Below are positions 17,377-25,541 of a stretch of DNA of 64,000 bases, in pieces. This DNA comes from Paenibacillus ehimensis NBRC 15659. Lineage in GTDB: Bacteria > Bacillota > Bacilli > Paenibacillales > NBRC-103111. The DNA lies in contig NZ_BILX01000003.1 in the NCBI RefSeq assembly GCF_004000785.1, forward strand, positions 124,001-188,000, given 5' to 3'. Position 1 is the first letter of the stretch, and each line of letters opens with the position of its first letter. The translations under genes and the position numbers were made by a program. The notes under the pieces are model-generated. The model was not told the DNA's origin. It was given only the letters and a program-made list of their open reading frames with translations, and searched no databases.

Positions 17377-18612
17377 TCATGCAGACTGCGCATGCTTCGG
17401 CGCTTTGCTGTTCATGATCGGCATCATGGCCAGGGCGCCGAGAAGAAGCAGCAGTCCCGCGCCGGTGTAGATCGATACCAGCGAAAATGCATCCTTTAGC
17501 GCGCCGGCGAAAGACATCGAAATGACCATCATCCCGACGAACATGGGACTCAGCACCCCGTTAACCCTTCCTACAATGGATGCCGGCGACCATTTCAGAA
17601 TCATCGTATTGATGCCAATATGAATGCAAGGAAATACAAGCCCGTTCAAAAACTGCACTCCGAGCGTAATCGGTATGCTTGTCGAATATCCGACAATCAC
17701 CGTACATATGGCGCCGATTAGCATGCCGACGGCGAGCAAGAGCTGCGGTGCGACGCGCTTTGCAAAGACGGATACGAGCCCGCCGCCGATCAGCATAGCG
17801 GTACCGTACACCATCATAAGATATTGAAGAAATTTCTCATCGCTTCCAAGCCGCTCCGTGACGACGAACAGGCCGAGCGTTTGCGTAATGCCCATGGAGA
17901 GACCGGCCAGAATAAACGCGGCTCCAAGCATCCGCAGCACTTGACTTTGCCAGACGTAACGGAAGCCTTCGACGAATTGTTCGCGGAATTGGCCTTTTAC
18001 GGCTTCCGTCTGTGCTTCCGTCTTATCCTTAGGCAAGCGGGTTAGCATGAGCGCCGATAGCAGAAAAGCCACGCCCATCACCGCGATCGACGTTTCCAGT
18101 CCAAACGTGCTGTAGGCGAAGGTGCCGAGCATGGGACCGAGCACCATGAAGATGGCCATCAGCGTCTGGAACAGCGCCATCCCTTGCTGCAGCTGCTCTT
18201 CAGGCACATGAACCTTGAACAGCCGAACGGCCGAAGGCTGGGTAAACTGCGAGAGAATGGCCGAGATGAAGGTGACCAGATAGACGGACTGCCAAGATCC
18301 GTAGTGAACGGTCGCAAGCACGGCGAAAACCGAAACCGCGGACAGCAGATCGCACCAGATCATCGTTCGCTTCGGCCGCCAGCGGTCGGCAAACGTACCC
18401 CCGATGAACGAAAAAATGAAGATAGGCGCAAATTCCGCTACGCTGATCAGCGAAATGGCACTCGGATCGTTGTTCGTCCTATCCGCAACATAAAGAAGAA
18501 TCGCGAAATTACGCACCCATATGCCGATCTGCAGCAGCATGTTGGACAGCAGAATCGTCTGCATGAAACGATTGCGAAAAAGACTCGGGTTTTTAGCATT
18601 TTCCTTAACCAA
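17377..18612 (-). CDS. MFS transporter (drug/siderophore exporter type)
   Basis: 411 residues with about 12 membrane segments. The typical MFS loop GGTFADRWRPKRTM lies between segments 2 and 3, and LPKDKTEAQTE in the central loop. The start is TTG 18612 (VKENAKNPSL), with AAGGAGG 9 bases upstream; the frame stays open further upstream but without a start that fits. Two near-identical operator-like boxes lie upstream (18698-18715 and 18948-18965), so it is probably repressor-controlled. The substrate is unknown. Confidence 0.82.
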   Translation of the reverse strand: MVKENAKNPSLFRNRFMQTILLSNMLLQIGIWVRNFAILLYVADRTNNDPSAISLISVAEFAPIFIFSFIGGTFADRWRPKRTMIWCDLLSAVSVFAVLATVHYGSWQSVYLVTFISAILSQFTQPSAVRLFKVHVPEEQLQQGMALFQTLMAIFMVLGPMLGTFAYSTFGLETSIAVMGVAFLLSALMLTRLPKDKTEAQTEAVKGQFREQFVEGFRYVWQSQVLRMLGAAFILAGLSMGITQTLGLFVVTERLGSDEKFLQYLMMVYGTAMLIGGGLVSVFAKRVAPQLLLAVGMLIGAICTVIVGYSTSIPITLGVQFLNGLVFPCIHIGINTMILKWSPASIVGRVNGVLSPMFVGMMVISMSFAGALKDAFSLVSIYTGAGLLLLLGALAMMPIMNSKAPKHAQSA

Positions 18613-19012
18613 ATGTTCCAACCTCCTTGTGATTTCCGGCGGCCCTCTTTCGAAATTAGCGGACCACCCGTCTACTCCATATAAAACACCTTTTTTTGAA
18701 ATAAAACATTGTTTCGTTGTTTTAGCCTTATGCAGGCGGGATAACACATATCGCAAGGCGCAGCCGTGTTCGATGCGAGCTGCTCGGAATCGATTCTGCC
18801 AAAGCTGGATAAATGCACACCAGCCGTTTCATCGAGAAACAAAGTGTCTTTCAGCTTCGGCCAATCCCCGTCCCGGCCCATACGGTATGCTAAAGCTTCC
18901 CTCCTTATCCTCTCCCGTATCAGTGCCAGCACCTCCTTCAAAATAATGTAACATAACATTGTTACGTTGTGAAGAGTGATTTTTCATTTACTTTTAAAAT
19001 CATCCTGAAATG
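18613..19012. other. Upstream region of the MFS gene with two related operator-like boxes
   Basis: Box 1, GTAACATAACATTGTTAC (18948-18965), is an inverted repeat GTAACA-N6-TGTTAC. Box 2, GAAATAAAACATTGTTTC (18698-18715), matches it at 14 of 18 positions, and both are followed by CGTTGT. On the minus strand an open frame of 95 codons (18959-18672) lies between them and a GGAGGT is nearby, but its translation resembles no family I know. It may be a decayed or unrecognised regulator. Confidence 0.45.
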
Positions 19013-19044
19013 CAAAAAAGACACGCGCCTTAAAGGTCGTGTCT
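19013..19044 (-). terminator. Terminator after the hypothetical gene at 19098
   Basis: On the minus strand AGACACGACC pairs with GGCGCGTGTCT and is followed by TTTTTT. Confidence 0.75.
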
Positions 19045-19097
19045 ATACATCACCCGGTCGATGATTCAGGATGCGGTAGGCAATCCTCCGCTTTGTC

Positions 19098-19457
19098 CTA
19101 CTTCGGAAAGCTTCCTTTCGTGTAGGAATCCCATAGGTTATGGACAAATTCGATATCGAGCTTGTTTTCGAATGCCTTGGCAATCAGGCCGAAGTCGTCC
19201 GATGCATACCCGGCCAGCTCCGGACTTTGCGTGATCCGAAATGTTTGCTTGAACACAGTCTCCCTAATTTCACGGGTCACCGTATCTTCAGACGGATGCA
19301 TTGCTTCCAGCTTCTCGTAACTGGAACTCCACGCTTCGGCGAATTCAGCTTCATCTCTGGCGTCCAATTCAGCGTCCCAATCCACCTCTTTGTTGAAAAC
19401 CCGTTCCAGAAACGTGCCGTCACCTATGATCGAAAGAATCTCACTCGCCGTGATCAA
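19098..19457 (-). CDS. Hypothetical protein, 119 residues
   Basis: I do not recognise the family. The protein is acidic and predicted mostly helical (WDAELDARDEAEFAEAW, LIAKAFENKLDIEFVHNLW), soluble, with no signal peptide or membrane segment. The start TTG 19457 (ITASEILSII) is supported by AAAGGGGGG 6 bases upstream. It overlaps by 17 bases the end of another small open frame (19658-19441), suggesting translational coupling, and it has its own terminator. It may be one half of a small two-gene unit of unknown function. Confidence 0.65.
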   Translation of the reverse strand: MITASEILSIIGDGTFLERVFNKEVDWDAELDARDEAEFAEAWSSSYEKLEAMHPSEDTVTREIRETVFKQTFRITQSPELAGYASDDFGLIAKAFENKLDIEFVHNLWDSYTKGSFPK

Positions 19458-19658
19458 TGTAAGCCCCCCTTTCCTTTTCAACGTAATGAAAAGGATATAG
19501 CCACACGGCTCGTGCGTTCACATGCTCGATGCGCACTTCTTGACCACGATACACGGCAATAAGCTTGCCCGTCAAGTCTGCAGCAAATAGGATCGAACGC
19601 TCCGCTTCGCATAGACCTATTTTCGCTCCAGCAAATATTTGAGATCGGATTTTGTCAC
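19441..19658 (-). pseudogene. Small coding-looking frame, probably frameshifted
   Basis: On the minus strand a stop-free frame ends at 19441 and contains a protein-like stretch: RSILFAADLTGKLIAVY, RGQEVRIEHVNARAVWLYPF. No start codon with a ribosome site is found in that frame. A GTG at 19658 opens a different frame (TKSDLKYLLERK) that stops after 13 codons exactly where the long frame becomes protein-like (GCGAAAATAGG near 19622). One frameshift would join them into a protein of about 72 residues overlapping the next gene. The family is not recognised. Confidence 0.4.
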
Positions 19659-19706
19659 CTAATTTTGTAAACTGATTGCATCATTTTGTAAATGTCCTGC
19701 ATGAAT

Positions 19707-19737
19707 TTGGACCGTGTCCCGTGTCATGTTTTATAAT
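19707..19737 (+). promoter_or_regulatory. Possible promoter of the phosphotransferase gene
   Basis: TTGGAC (19707-19712), a long 19-base spacer, and a perfect TATAAT (19732-19737), 33 bases ahead of the start codon. Confidence 0.5.
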
Positions 19738-19770
19738 AAAGCTACCAATTTTTGCAGGAGGAGCTAGCTT

Positions 19771-20715
19771 ATGGACAAGATTAAAGCCATTTTGAAAGAA
19801 CATTATCATCTGGATGCCGCTAACATTTTGCCACAACGAGGCGGCTGGTCGGCACTGGCCTTTAAAATATACAGCGGCAAGCATGCCTACTTCTTGAAGC
19901 TCTACGAGAAAAGCCGGGCATCGACTCCGAAATGGACCGCGCTCATTGATCAATATGTGCCTATCACGGTTTGGCTTATGCAGTATAGCGGCTTGAAAGG
20001 CAAGCTCCCCGTCCCCGTGCTGACCAACACCGGCGCTTACAAATGTGAAGATGACGAAGGGATTTATTTGCTGTACGAATATATCGAGGGAGAAACGGTC
20101 GGCAGGAAAGCTTTAACCGCGGAGCAGGTTCATGAGCTTTCGGGCATGATCGCGGAGCTTCATTTGTATGGAGAAGAAATCCCGGTGGAAACGAAGGAGA
20201 TTAAGGAAGACTTTACGGTTCCGTTCCTGCCGCAGCTAAGGACGGCATTGAATCGGGAGATCAACGACCTTCCTCCTGACGTCAAGGAATTGATGTCCCC
20301 TCATCTGGAACAAATTATTGGACGGATCGATACTGTCGGGAAGCTGTCTGCCGATTTGAAGAACCGGGATTTGAGAATGGCCCTGTGCCATACCGATGTT
20401 CACCCCTGGAATCTGATGCAATCCGGCCGGAAGCTGATGCTGATTGATTGGGAAGGGTTGAAGCTGGCTCCCGTTGAAGCCGATCTGATGTCCTTCGTTG
20501 ACGAACCTTATTATGATGATTTTGCAGACGTCTACCGGAACGTTCACCGCGATTTTGCAATCAATCCTGATGTGCTGCAATTTTACCGGTACAGACGCAA
20601 ATTGGAGGACATCTGGGAATTTATGGAGCAGCTCTTGTTTGACCGGCAGGAGGCGCAGGAACGGGCGGCGACACTCAACCATTTGAGCAAAGAACTGAAT
20701 GAACTAAGCGGATGA
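19771..20715 (+). CDS. Aminoglycoside-phosphotransferase-fold kinase
   Basis: 314 residues with the APH/choline-kinase fold. The catalytic loop HTDVHPWNLM has the Asp and Asn pattern HxDxxxxN, and LIDWEGLKLAP supplies the metal-binding Asp of the DFG-like motif. The N-terminal GGWSALAFKI segment and the Lys of YFLKLYEK (about residue 43) form the nucleotide site. The substrate cannot be told: it could be a small molecule such as a spore or metabolic intermediate, or an antibiotic. The start is ATG 19771 with GGAGGAG upstream. It is a single gene. Confidence 0.82.
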   Translation: MDKIKAILKEHYHLDAANILPQRGGWSALAFKIYSGKHAYFLKLYEKSRASTPKWTALIDQYVPITVWLMQYSGLKGKLPVPVLTNTGAYKCEDDEGIYLLYEYIEGETVGRKALTAEQVHELSGMIAELHLYGEEIPVETKEIKEDFTVPFLPQLRTALNREINDLPPDVKELMSPHLEQIIGRIDTVGKLSADLKNRDLRMALCHTDVHPWNLMQSGRKLMLIDWEGLKLAPVEADLMSFVDEPYYDDFADVYRNVHRDFAINPDVLQFYRYRRKLEDIWEFMEQLLFDRQEAQERAATLNHLSKELNELSG

Positions 20716-20832
20716 TTGTTACATAGCGACGAGAAAGAGGGCATGCCCTGCAAGGGGGGCGTGCCCGCTCTGCGCAAGCTTCCCTTCCTCCCTTGCGTTC
20801 CATACCCTCTTCGCAAGCAGGCGCTAACCGCC

Positions 20833-21387
20833 TTATTCAAACATCAGGTACCAATAAATCGCGATTTCATCGCTTTGTTTATTTATGCCTTTGTATACGT
20901 AAGAATCAAACCCGCCGATGACAAAGCCGCAGCTTTCATAGAACTTGCATGCGCGGACGTTGCTGCTTTGCGTCTCCAGCATGATTCCCGGCATGCCGCC
21001 TTCCACTGCCCAGCGCTTCGCCCGTTCGATTAGCTTGCGGCCAATGCCGCAGCCTCTGTAACGAGGGTCTACCTTGATGTCTTCGATATAGGCATACTTG
21101 TTCCAGTTTCTTTTCAACATCATTTGCCCCGCGACTTGATTGTCTGCGAACGCCAAATATACGATTTGATCCGGGTTGCCGATGTAGTCCGAATCATCCG
21201 TCTCCACCTCTTCCGCAAACGGCTCGTCGTCGTAGCTTTTCTTATAAGCGGGTACCTCTTTCACCGTATATCCGATGCGCTGTCCCGTCAATGACAGGAC
21301 GAGGGTAGAATCCACGATAAAGCTGCCATCGATATCCATCCAGCGGTCTCCGTCCCCTGCCGTCAGTTCTCTAATCAAAATATCCAT
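20833..21387 (-). CDS. GNAT acetyltransferase, streptothricin acetyltransferase-like
   Basis: 184 residues. The acetyl-CoA loop RYRGCGIGRKLIERA (about residue 112) and the C-terminal NVRACKFYESCGF motif define GNAT. The N-terminal segment and the ending SDEIAIYWYLMF closely resemble SatA/YyaR-type streptothricin N-acetyltransferases of Bacillus, which acetylate the beta-lysine part of streptothricin and inactivate it. Resistance is inferred from family resemblance only. It is a single gene; the convergent phosphotransferase upstream ends 117 bases away. Confidence 0.78.
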   Translation of the reverse strand: MDILIRELTAGDGDRWMDIDGSFIVDSTLVLSLTGQRIGYTVKEVPAYKKSYDDEPFAEEVETDDSDYIGNPDQIVYLAFADNQVAGQMMLKRNWNKYAYIEDIKVDPRYRGCGIGRKLIERAKRWAVEGGMPGIMLETQSSNVRACKFYESCGFVIGGFDSYVYKGINKQSDEIAIYWYLMFE

Positions 21388-21572
21388 ATTCGTCCTCCCA
21401 AGCCAAAATTTGATATGGCGGCGAATAGGATGCGGCGGGGGCCCTCGGACCTAACGGAACACATGATTCTCTGTCATTGAGTCAACCTCCTGATCAGGGT
21501 TTGGCCTGTCAACTTGTTTATCTCATTATACATCTTAGTTCCTGTGCAAACAAATTCTGTCCTTCGGGCTGT

Positions 21573-22433
21573 TTAGGGATTTTTCCAAAAAGCGGCGTGA
21601 CGCCGGACGAAATCTTCGAGCGATCTCGGCGGACGTCCGGTCAGGCGCTCCACCACGTCGGTAACCAGATCCTCCGTTCCGTCCTCGTGAATCGCTTGAT
21701 CCAAGCCCGCCAGGAAGAAAGCATAATTTTCAGGCATCCCGGCTTGGATGAATCCGGCTGCAAGCTTCTCGGTGTCCGTATGCACATGCCGGATCGTCAG
21801 ACCTGTGGCCGAGCCGATCATTTCCCCCGCCTCCGCATAGCTTAATGACTGCGGACCGGTAATGATATGATCGGTATTATGCGGCTGCTTGTCGATTAAG
21901 GCCCGCACCCCCACCGCTGCAATATCGTCGGCATCCACGAAGCCGACACGGCCGTTGCCCGTTGCGGTGACGATGATTCCGTCACGTTTAATGGTTGTCC
22001 CGTGATGCCCCTCCGTGAAATTTTGCATGAAGTACGACGGCCGAAGAACCGCCCACTCCGGCACCATCCGGCGCAGCTCCTGGTGTACCTTGCCGAACAC
22101 GGGCCCCGCTTCGGGCACGGAAGCGCTGCTCAATAAGACCATGCGGCGCACCCCCGCTTTTACGGCTTTCTCCAGAAAAGGAAGCATGATGTCGAACGGT
22201 TCCATCACGGCGACAGGGCCGACCAAATAAATGTTGTCCACGTTCTTTAAAGCCGGATCGAAGGTGCTCTCATCGAACCAGTCGAAGTGCGCATGCTCGA
22301 TGGCGCTGCCGAAAATCGATTTGCCGCGGCCGGCCGTGCGTACCTCATGCCCGAGCTCCGCCAGCCGCTTGGCGATTCGGCCTCCTGTTTTGCCGCTTCC
22401 GCCTGTAACAAGAATTTTTTTGCCGTCTGCCAT
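21573..22433 (-). CDS. NmrA-like NAD(P)-binding protein
   Basis: 286 residues of the atypical SDR/NmrA type. The nucleotide-binding motif is TGGSGKTGGRIAKRL (residues 10-24); LLSSASVP and RPSYFMQNF are typical of the ergot-alkaloid EasG/AgnB and NmrA-like group. The classical YxxxK pair is missing, so it may be a sensor or reductase of unknown substrate. It follows the SnoaL gene by 28 bases and is probably read with it from the promoter at 23062-23090, which carries TetR-type operators. This suggests induction by a small, perhaps toxic, compound. Confidence 0.82.
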   Translation of the reverse strand: MADGKKILVTGGSGKTGGRIAKRLAELGHEVRTAGRGKSIFGSAIEHAHFDWFDESTFDPALKNVDNIYLVGPVAVMEPFDIMLPFLEKAVKAGVRRMVLLSSASVPEAGPVFGKVHQELRRMVPEWAVLRPSYFMQNFTEGHHGTTIKRDGIIVTATGNGRVGFVDADDIAAVGVRALIDKQPHNTDHIITGPQSLSYAEAGEMIGSATGLTIRHVHTDTEKLAAGFIQAGMPENYAFFLAGLDQAIHEDGTEDLVTDVVERLTGRPPRSLEDFVRRHAAFWKNP

Positions 22434-22461
22434 ACGACCAACTCCTTATCGTAAAGAATCC

Positions 22462-22908
22462 TTATTGACCGCTTTCTTCGTCAAGCGCTGTAAGGACCGT
22501 CAGCGGGTTCCAATAATCTTTGTAATGCATGATTTTGCCGTCTTTCGTTTCAATCACGGAGATGTACGTCTGAAGGTAAGGCTTGCCGGTCTTGACGGCC
22601 CGGCCTGCCTTGACTCCAAATTCCGCAATGAACACATTCGGATCCAAGGTCTGATGAATGGCGGGCGCCGTAAAGAGATCGATTTCGATGATCCCGGGCA
22701 GCTCCTTAACATATTGATAAAGCGCAGACTTCCCTTCAAGCTTCCGGGTATACCCGTCGGGAGCGTAAGGAAATTCAAACACGACATTGTCGTCGAACAG
22801 CTCGATCCAGCGGTCCATATCTTTCTCGACCATGGATTTCATAAACGTCTCCATCATCGCTTGCGCCGTGGCAAGCCTCGTTTCGTAATCTGTCGTCCGA
22901 ATGGACAT
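22462..22908 (-). CDS. SnoaL/NTF2-like domain protein
   Basis: 148 residues from ATG 22908 (MSIRTTDYE), chosen because GAGGTG lies 6 bases upstream. The fold pattern (helices, then FDDNVVFEFPYAPDGYTRKLEGK, then ETKDGKIMHYKDYWNPL) matches the SnoaL/PhzB-like cone fold, used by isomerases, dehydratases and many uncharacterised proteins. It pairs with the NmrA-like gene downstream. A long leader of about 150 bases with three operator-like boxes precedes it. Confidence 0.8.
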   Translation of the reverse strand: MSIRTTDYETRLATAQAMMETFMKSMVEKDMDRWIELFDDNVVFEFPYAPDGYTRKLEGKSALYQYVKELPGIIEIDLFTAPAIHQTLDPNVFIAEFGVKAGRAVKTGKPYLQTYISVIETKDGKIMHYKDYWNPLTVLTALDEESGQ

Positions 22909-22934
22909 CGCAATCACCTCGAATTGAATTTTTC

Positions 22935-23090
22935 AGACCAAACAGTCTGATTTGATGAAAAAAAATTTGGACCGACATCCCGACAAACGTAAAAAAACAT
23001 GATTCCAGACCATTCAGTCCTGAATGGGCATAATGTTACACCTCCTTCCCTCTATGAAGGAATATTATCATTTCCAGACCGTTTGGTCAA
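22935..23090 (-). promoter_or_regulatory. Promoter and three TetR-type operator boxes of the SnoaL/NmrA pair
   Basis: The boxes share AGAC-N6-GTC: AGACCAAACAGTCT (22935-22948), AGACCATTCAGTCC (23007-23020) and AGACCGTTTGGTCA (23076-23089), spaced 72 and 69 bases apart. On the minus strand TTGACC (23090-23085), 17 bases and TAATAT (23067-23062) form a promoter whose -35 overlaps the third box. This layout suggests a TetR-family repressor; no such gene is adjacent. Confidence 0.65.
23014..23031 (-). CDS. Five-codon leader ORF with strong ribosome site
   Basis: In the leader of the SnoaL gene, AAGGAGGTGTAAC precedes ATG 23031, which opens MPIQD and stops at once inside operator box 2. The ribosome site is as strong as any in the window. 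It may be a leader peptide, or the scar of a deleted gene. Confidence 0.35.
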   Translation of the reverse strand: MPIQD

Positions 23091-23201
23091 TAATTTTCGT
23101 CCCATTTATTTCAAATCAAGCACAGCGAAATAAGTGAACATAATATATATTATGTAAACTTTAGAAGAGAGCATGGCTCCTTCACCCGATCGAGTGTGCA
23201 G
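23091..23201. other. AT-rich spacer with a perfect 18-base palindrome
   Basis: ACATAATATATATTATGT (23138-23155) is perfectly self-complementary. No gene is seen here. It may be a regulator site or chance in AT-rich DNA. Confidence 0.35.
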
Positions 23202-23287
23202 AAAAAAATCGGGAAAATGTCCCGAACCGAGCTGCCTTTTCCCCCGTGAAGAGTAAATCGCTCCGGCCGCGTCGGGACATTCCCCGC
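23202..23287 (-). terminator. Terminator ending the NRPS/methyltransferase operon
   Basis: On the minus strand GGGGAATGTCCCGA pairs with TCGGGACATTTTCCC across a loop of about 50 bases, followed by GATTTTTTT. It lies 14 bases past the methyltransferase stop. The loop is long, but the arms and T-run are convincing. Confidence 0.65.
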
Positions 23288-23300
23288 CTTGCAAAAACGC

Positions 23301-24035
23301 TTATTTCTTCCCAAGTACGTACATGACCCATGGCGAAATGCGCGTTTCGTTAATCCAGGGGTAGGGTTCCTCCTCCCGGCCAAGCGGCTGATGCATTTCC
23401 AGCACGTGAAGCCCGGTCCGGTCGAAAATATCCCGGTAAGCGGCGTCCGACCACATGACGTCCTCTACCGGCCTTTGGTCGTGCGTATCCTTCATGATGA
23501 TTTTCACTTTATCCCCGCTTCGGGCATGCCGGTTTTCCGGAAAAGCCGCAGTCGTGAAGGAAGCCCATTCGTGAAGATAGATCTCAGGTGAGGAAACGAC
23601 CATCACGATTTTCCCGCCATCCTTCAGCGAAGCGGCGAGCTGGCTGAAATTTTGCAGCTTTTTCTCCAAGGTCGGGATGTTATCGAAGGTGAACATGGAC
23701 AGCACCAGATCGAAGGTCGCCCCGTCCAGCAGACGCAAATCCCCTTCCGGAATGAGCCGGTAATCGCCGGCCGCGTCCATTTCTCTTGCTTTGCCAAGCA
23801 TATCGGCCGAAATGTCGATGCCGATCACGTCAAAGCCGCGATCCCGCAAAAAACGGGTCGACCGCCCCGCTCCGCATCCGAAATCCAGAGCGCCCGTACC
23901 GGAAATATGTTTGGTCAGCATCTCCGGCAAATCCCGATAGGCCAAGTAGTACGTCCCTGGAAACTCCAATTTAGCGTAGGCTTCCGCCCGTTCAGCGTCC
24001 TCGTATACATTTGAAAACTCCATGTGCTCATGCAC
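23301..24035 (-). CDS. Class I SAM-dependent methyltransferase
   Basis: 244 residues. Motif I LDFGCGAGRSTRFL (about residue 50), then GIDISADMLGKAR (motif II) and FDLVLSMFTFDNIP (motif IV) define a class I methyltransferase of the Methyltransf_11/25 type. It starts 44 bases after the MATE exporter stop on the same strand and ends just before a terminator, so it is probably the last gene of the big operon and could methylate the peptide product or a precursor. Starts at 24035 and 24023 are both possible; the ribosome site GGAGAGG favours neither clearly. Confidence 0.83.
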   Translation of the reverse strand: MHEHMEFSNVYEDAERAEAYAKLEFPGTYYLAYRDLPEMLTKHISGTGALDFGCGAGRSTRFLRDRGFDVIGIDISADMLGKAREMDAAGDYRLIPEGDLRLLDGATFDLVLSMFTFDNIPTLEKKLQNFSQLAASLKDGGKIVMVVSSPEIYLHEWASFTTAAFPENRHARSGDKVKIIMKDTHDQRPVEDVMWSDAAYRDIFDRTGLHVLEMHQPLGREEEPYPWINETRISPWVMYVLGKK

Positions 24036-24079
24036 CTCTCCCGATAGGAATATAGTGATGGACGATGGGCCGCCTCCGT

Positions 24080-25495
24080 TCAGATGACTTCAATCCGCTT
24101 CCATTTTCCGCCCAGAAAACGGACGGATACCAGAAGCAGCATCACCATGGAATAAACGACCAATGCGACCCAGATCCAGATTAACGAAAGCCCCCAGACG
24201 ACGCTGAACAGGTACGGAATGACGATATAGAAGAGAATGGGAACGACGATATAGATGACCATCATGAACATCGTGTCGCCTACCGCGCGCAGCACATTGC
24301 CGATGATGATCTGCATCGTGTCGAACACGATCCAGAGCGAGGTGAGCCGGACGAGCGGGACGGTGACCGCCATCAGCTTCAGGAACGTTTCCTGCTCCTT
24401 CCCGCCTCCGAAGATCGAGATTAAAGCCTGCGGGAACAAATTGAAGATAAAGATGATCAGCACGTTGAACACAAGCCCGATCCCAAGCCCCAGTTTCGCG
24501 GCTCTCCGGACATTATCGAGGCGTCCGGCTCCCTTCTCCTGGCCGGCAATAATGGCGATGGCTGCGCCCAGCCCCCAGACGGGGAAGATCGATACCCCTT
24601 CGATGGTGAATGCGATATTGGAAGCGGACAACGGAAACTCCCCGGTCTTGCCGATGATCAGCAGCAGCAGGCTGAAATACCCGGTGCCTAGGAACGCCTG
24701 AATGCCCGCGGGAAACCCGAAGCGAAGCAGCTTGCGGAGCAAGGCGCCGTCCCATTTCGTCTGCGACGAAATCTCATACTTCGTTTGAACGCCCCGTCTT
24801 CCCAATAAGATCATATACACGATCACGGCGAGCACGGAGCTGCCGATGGTCGCAATGCCCGAGCCCCAGATTCCCCCAAGCTCCGGGAGACCGAGCTTCC
24901 CGAAGATCAGCAGCCAGTCGAACAACACATTGAACAAATTGGACAGAATCCCGACCATCATGATGACCGTCGTGCTGGCAACGCCTCGAAACAAGCCGGA
25001 AAACGCCGTAATGAACAGCTGGACGCAGCTGGAAACCATGATCAGGTAGAAGAATTGCCGTTCGTAAGCCAACAGCTCCCCCGTATGTCCCATCCAATCG
25101 AAAATATTGACGGCAAGGGGAGACACCAGGAGCAGCACCGCCGAAAAAAAGATGCTGAGATAGACGCCCTGCCACATCGATGAGGCGCATTTCGGGTATT
25201 TGCCGGCCCCGTAATATTGGGCGATCAGCGTGGAGACGAAGCCGACGATGCCGATAAATATGCTCGAAATCGCCGTCCCTACGTTACCAGCCGGCACGAC
25301 GGCCGCAAATTGTCCCAGATCGTACATCGAGACAAAGGCCCGGTCGACAAATACCATCAAATTGAGCGAAAACATCGAAAGAATGACGGGCAGCGTAATT
25401 TTCAAAATCGTTTTGATCGAAATGGACTGCTCCCGGCTTGCCGGCCCGATGACAACTGCATCGTGCGCTTTTTCCGTCTCCGGTGACATGGACAC
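24080..25495 (-). CDS. MATE-family efflux transporter
   Basis: 471 residues with 12 predicted membrane segments in two homologous halves, matching the MatE/NorM/DinF superfamily, which exports drugs and metabolites by Na+ or H+ antiport. The start is GTG 25495 with AAGGGGAG 6 bases upstream. It lies 46 bases after the dehydratase activator stop in the same operon, so it is the likely exporter of the peptide made by the NRPS genes, and may give self-protection. Confidence 0.88.
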   Translation of the reverse strand: MSMSPETEKAHDAVVIGPASREQSISIKTILKITLPVILSMFSLNLMVFVDRAFVSMYDLGQFAAVVPAGNVGTAISSIFIGIVGFVSTLIAQYYGAGKYPKCASSMWQGVYLSIFFSAVLLLVSPLAVNIFDWMGHTGELLAYERQFFYLIMVSSCVQLFITAFSGLFRGVASTTVIMMVGILSNLFNVLFDWLLIFGKLGLPELGGIWGSGIATIGSSVLAVIVYMILLGRRGVQTKYEISSQTKWDGALLRKLLRFGFPAGIQAFLGTGYFSLLLLIIGKTGEFPLSASNIAFTIEGVSIFPVWGLGAAIAIIAGQEKGAGRLDNVRRAAKLGLGIGLVFNVLIIFIFNLFPQALISIFGGGKEQETFLKLMAVTVPLVRLTSLWIVFDTMQIIIGNVLRAVGDTMFMMVIYIVVPILFYIVIPYLFSVVWGLSLIWIWVALVVYSMVMLLLVSVRFLGGKWKRIEVI

Positions 25496-25541
25496 AAGCG
25501 ACTCCCCTTTTCATGGTATCCCGATTTACAGCACCCGCCGG

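Noticed and set aside
20730-20775. GC-rich inverted repeat after the phosphotransferase as a regulatory element
   Set aside because: GGGCATGCCC / GGGCGTGCCC is imperfect with no T-run; most simply a weak terminator or chance.
20833-21387. Streptothricin acetyltransferase-like gene as self-resistance for a beta-lysine product of the NRPS operon
   Set aside because: It lies outside the operon with its own context, and the aminomutase lacks the lysine-type Asp at one key position; such acetyltransferases are common stand-alone genes in Bacilli.
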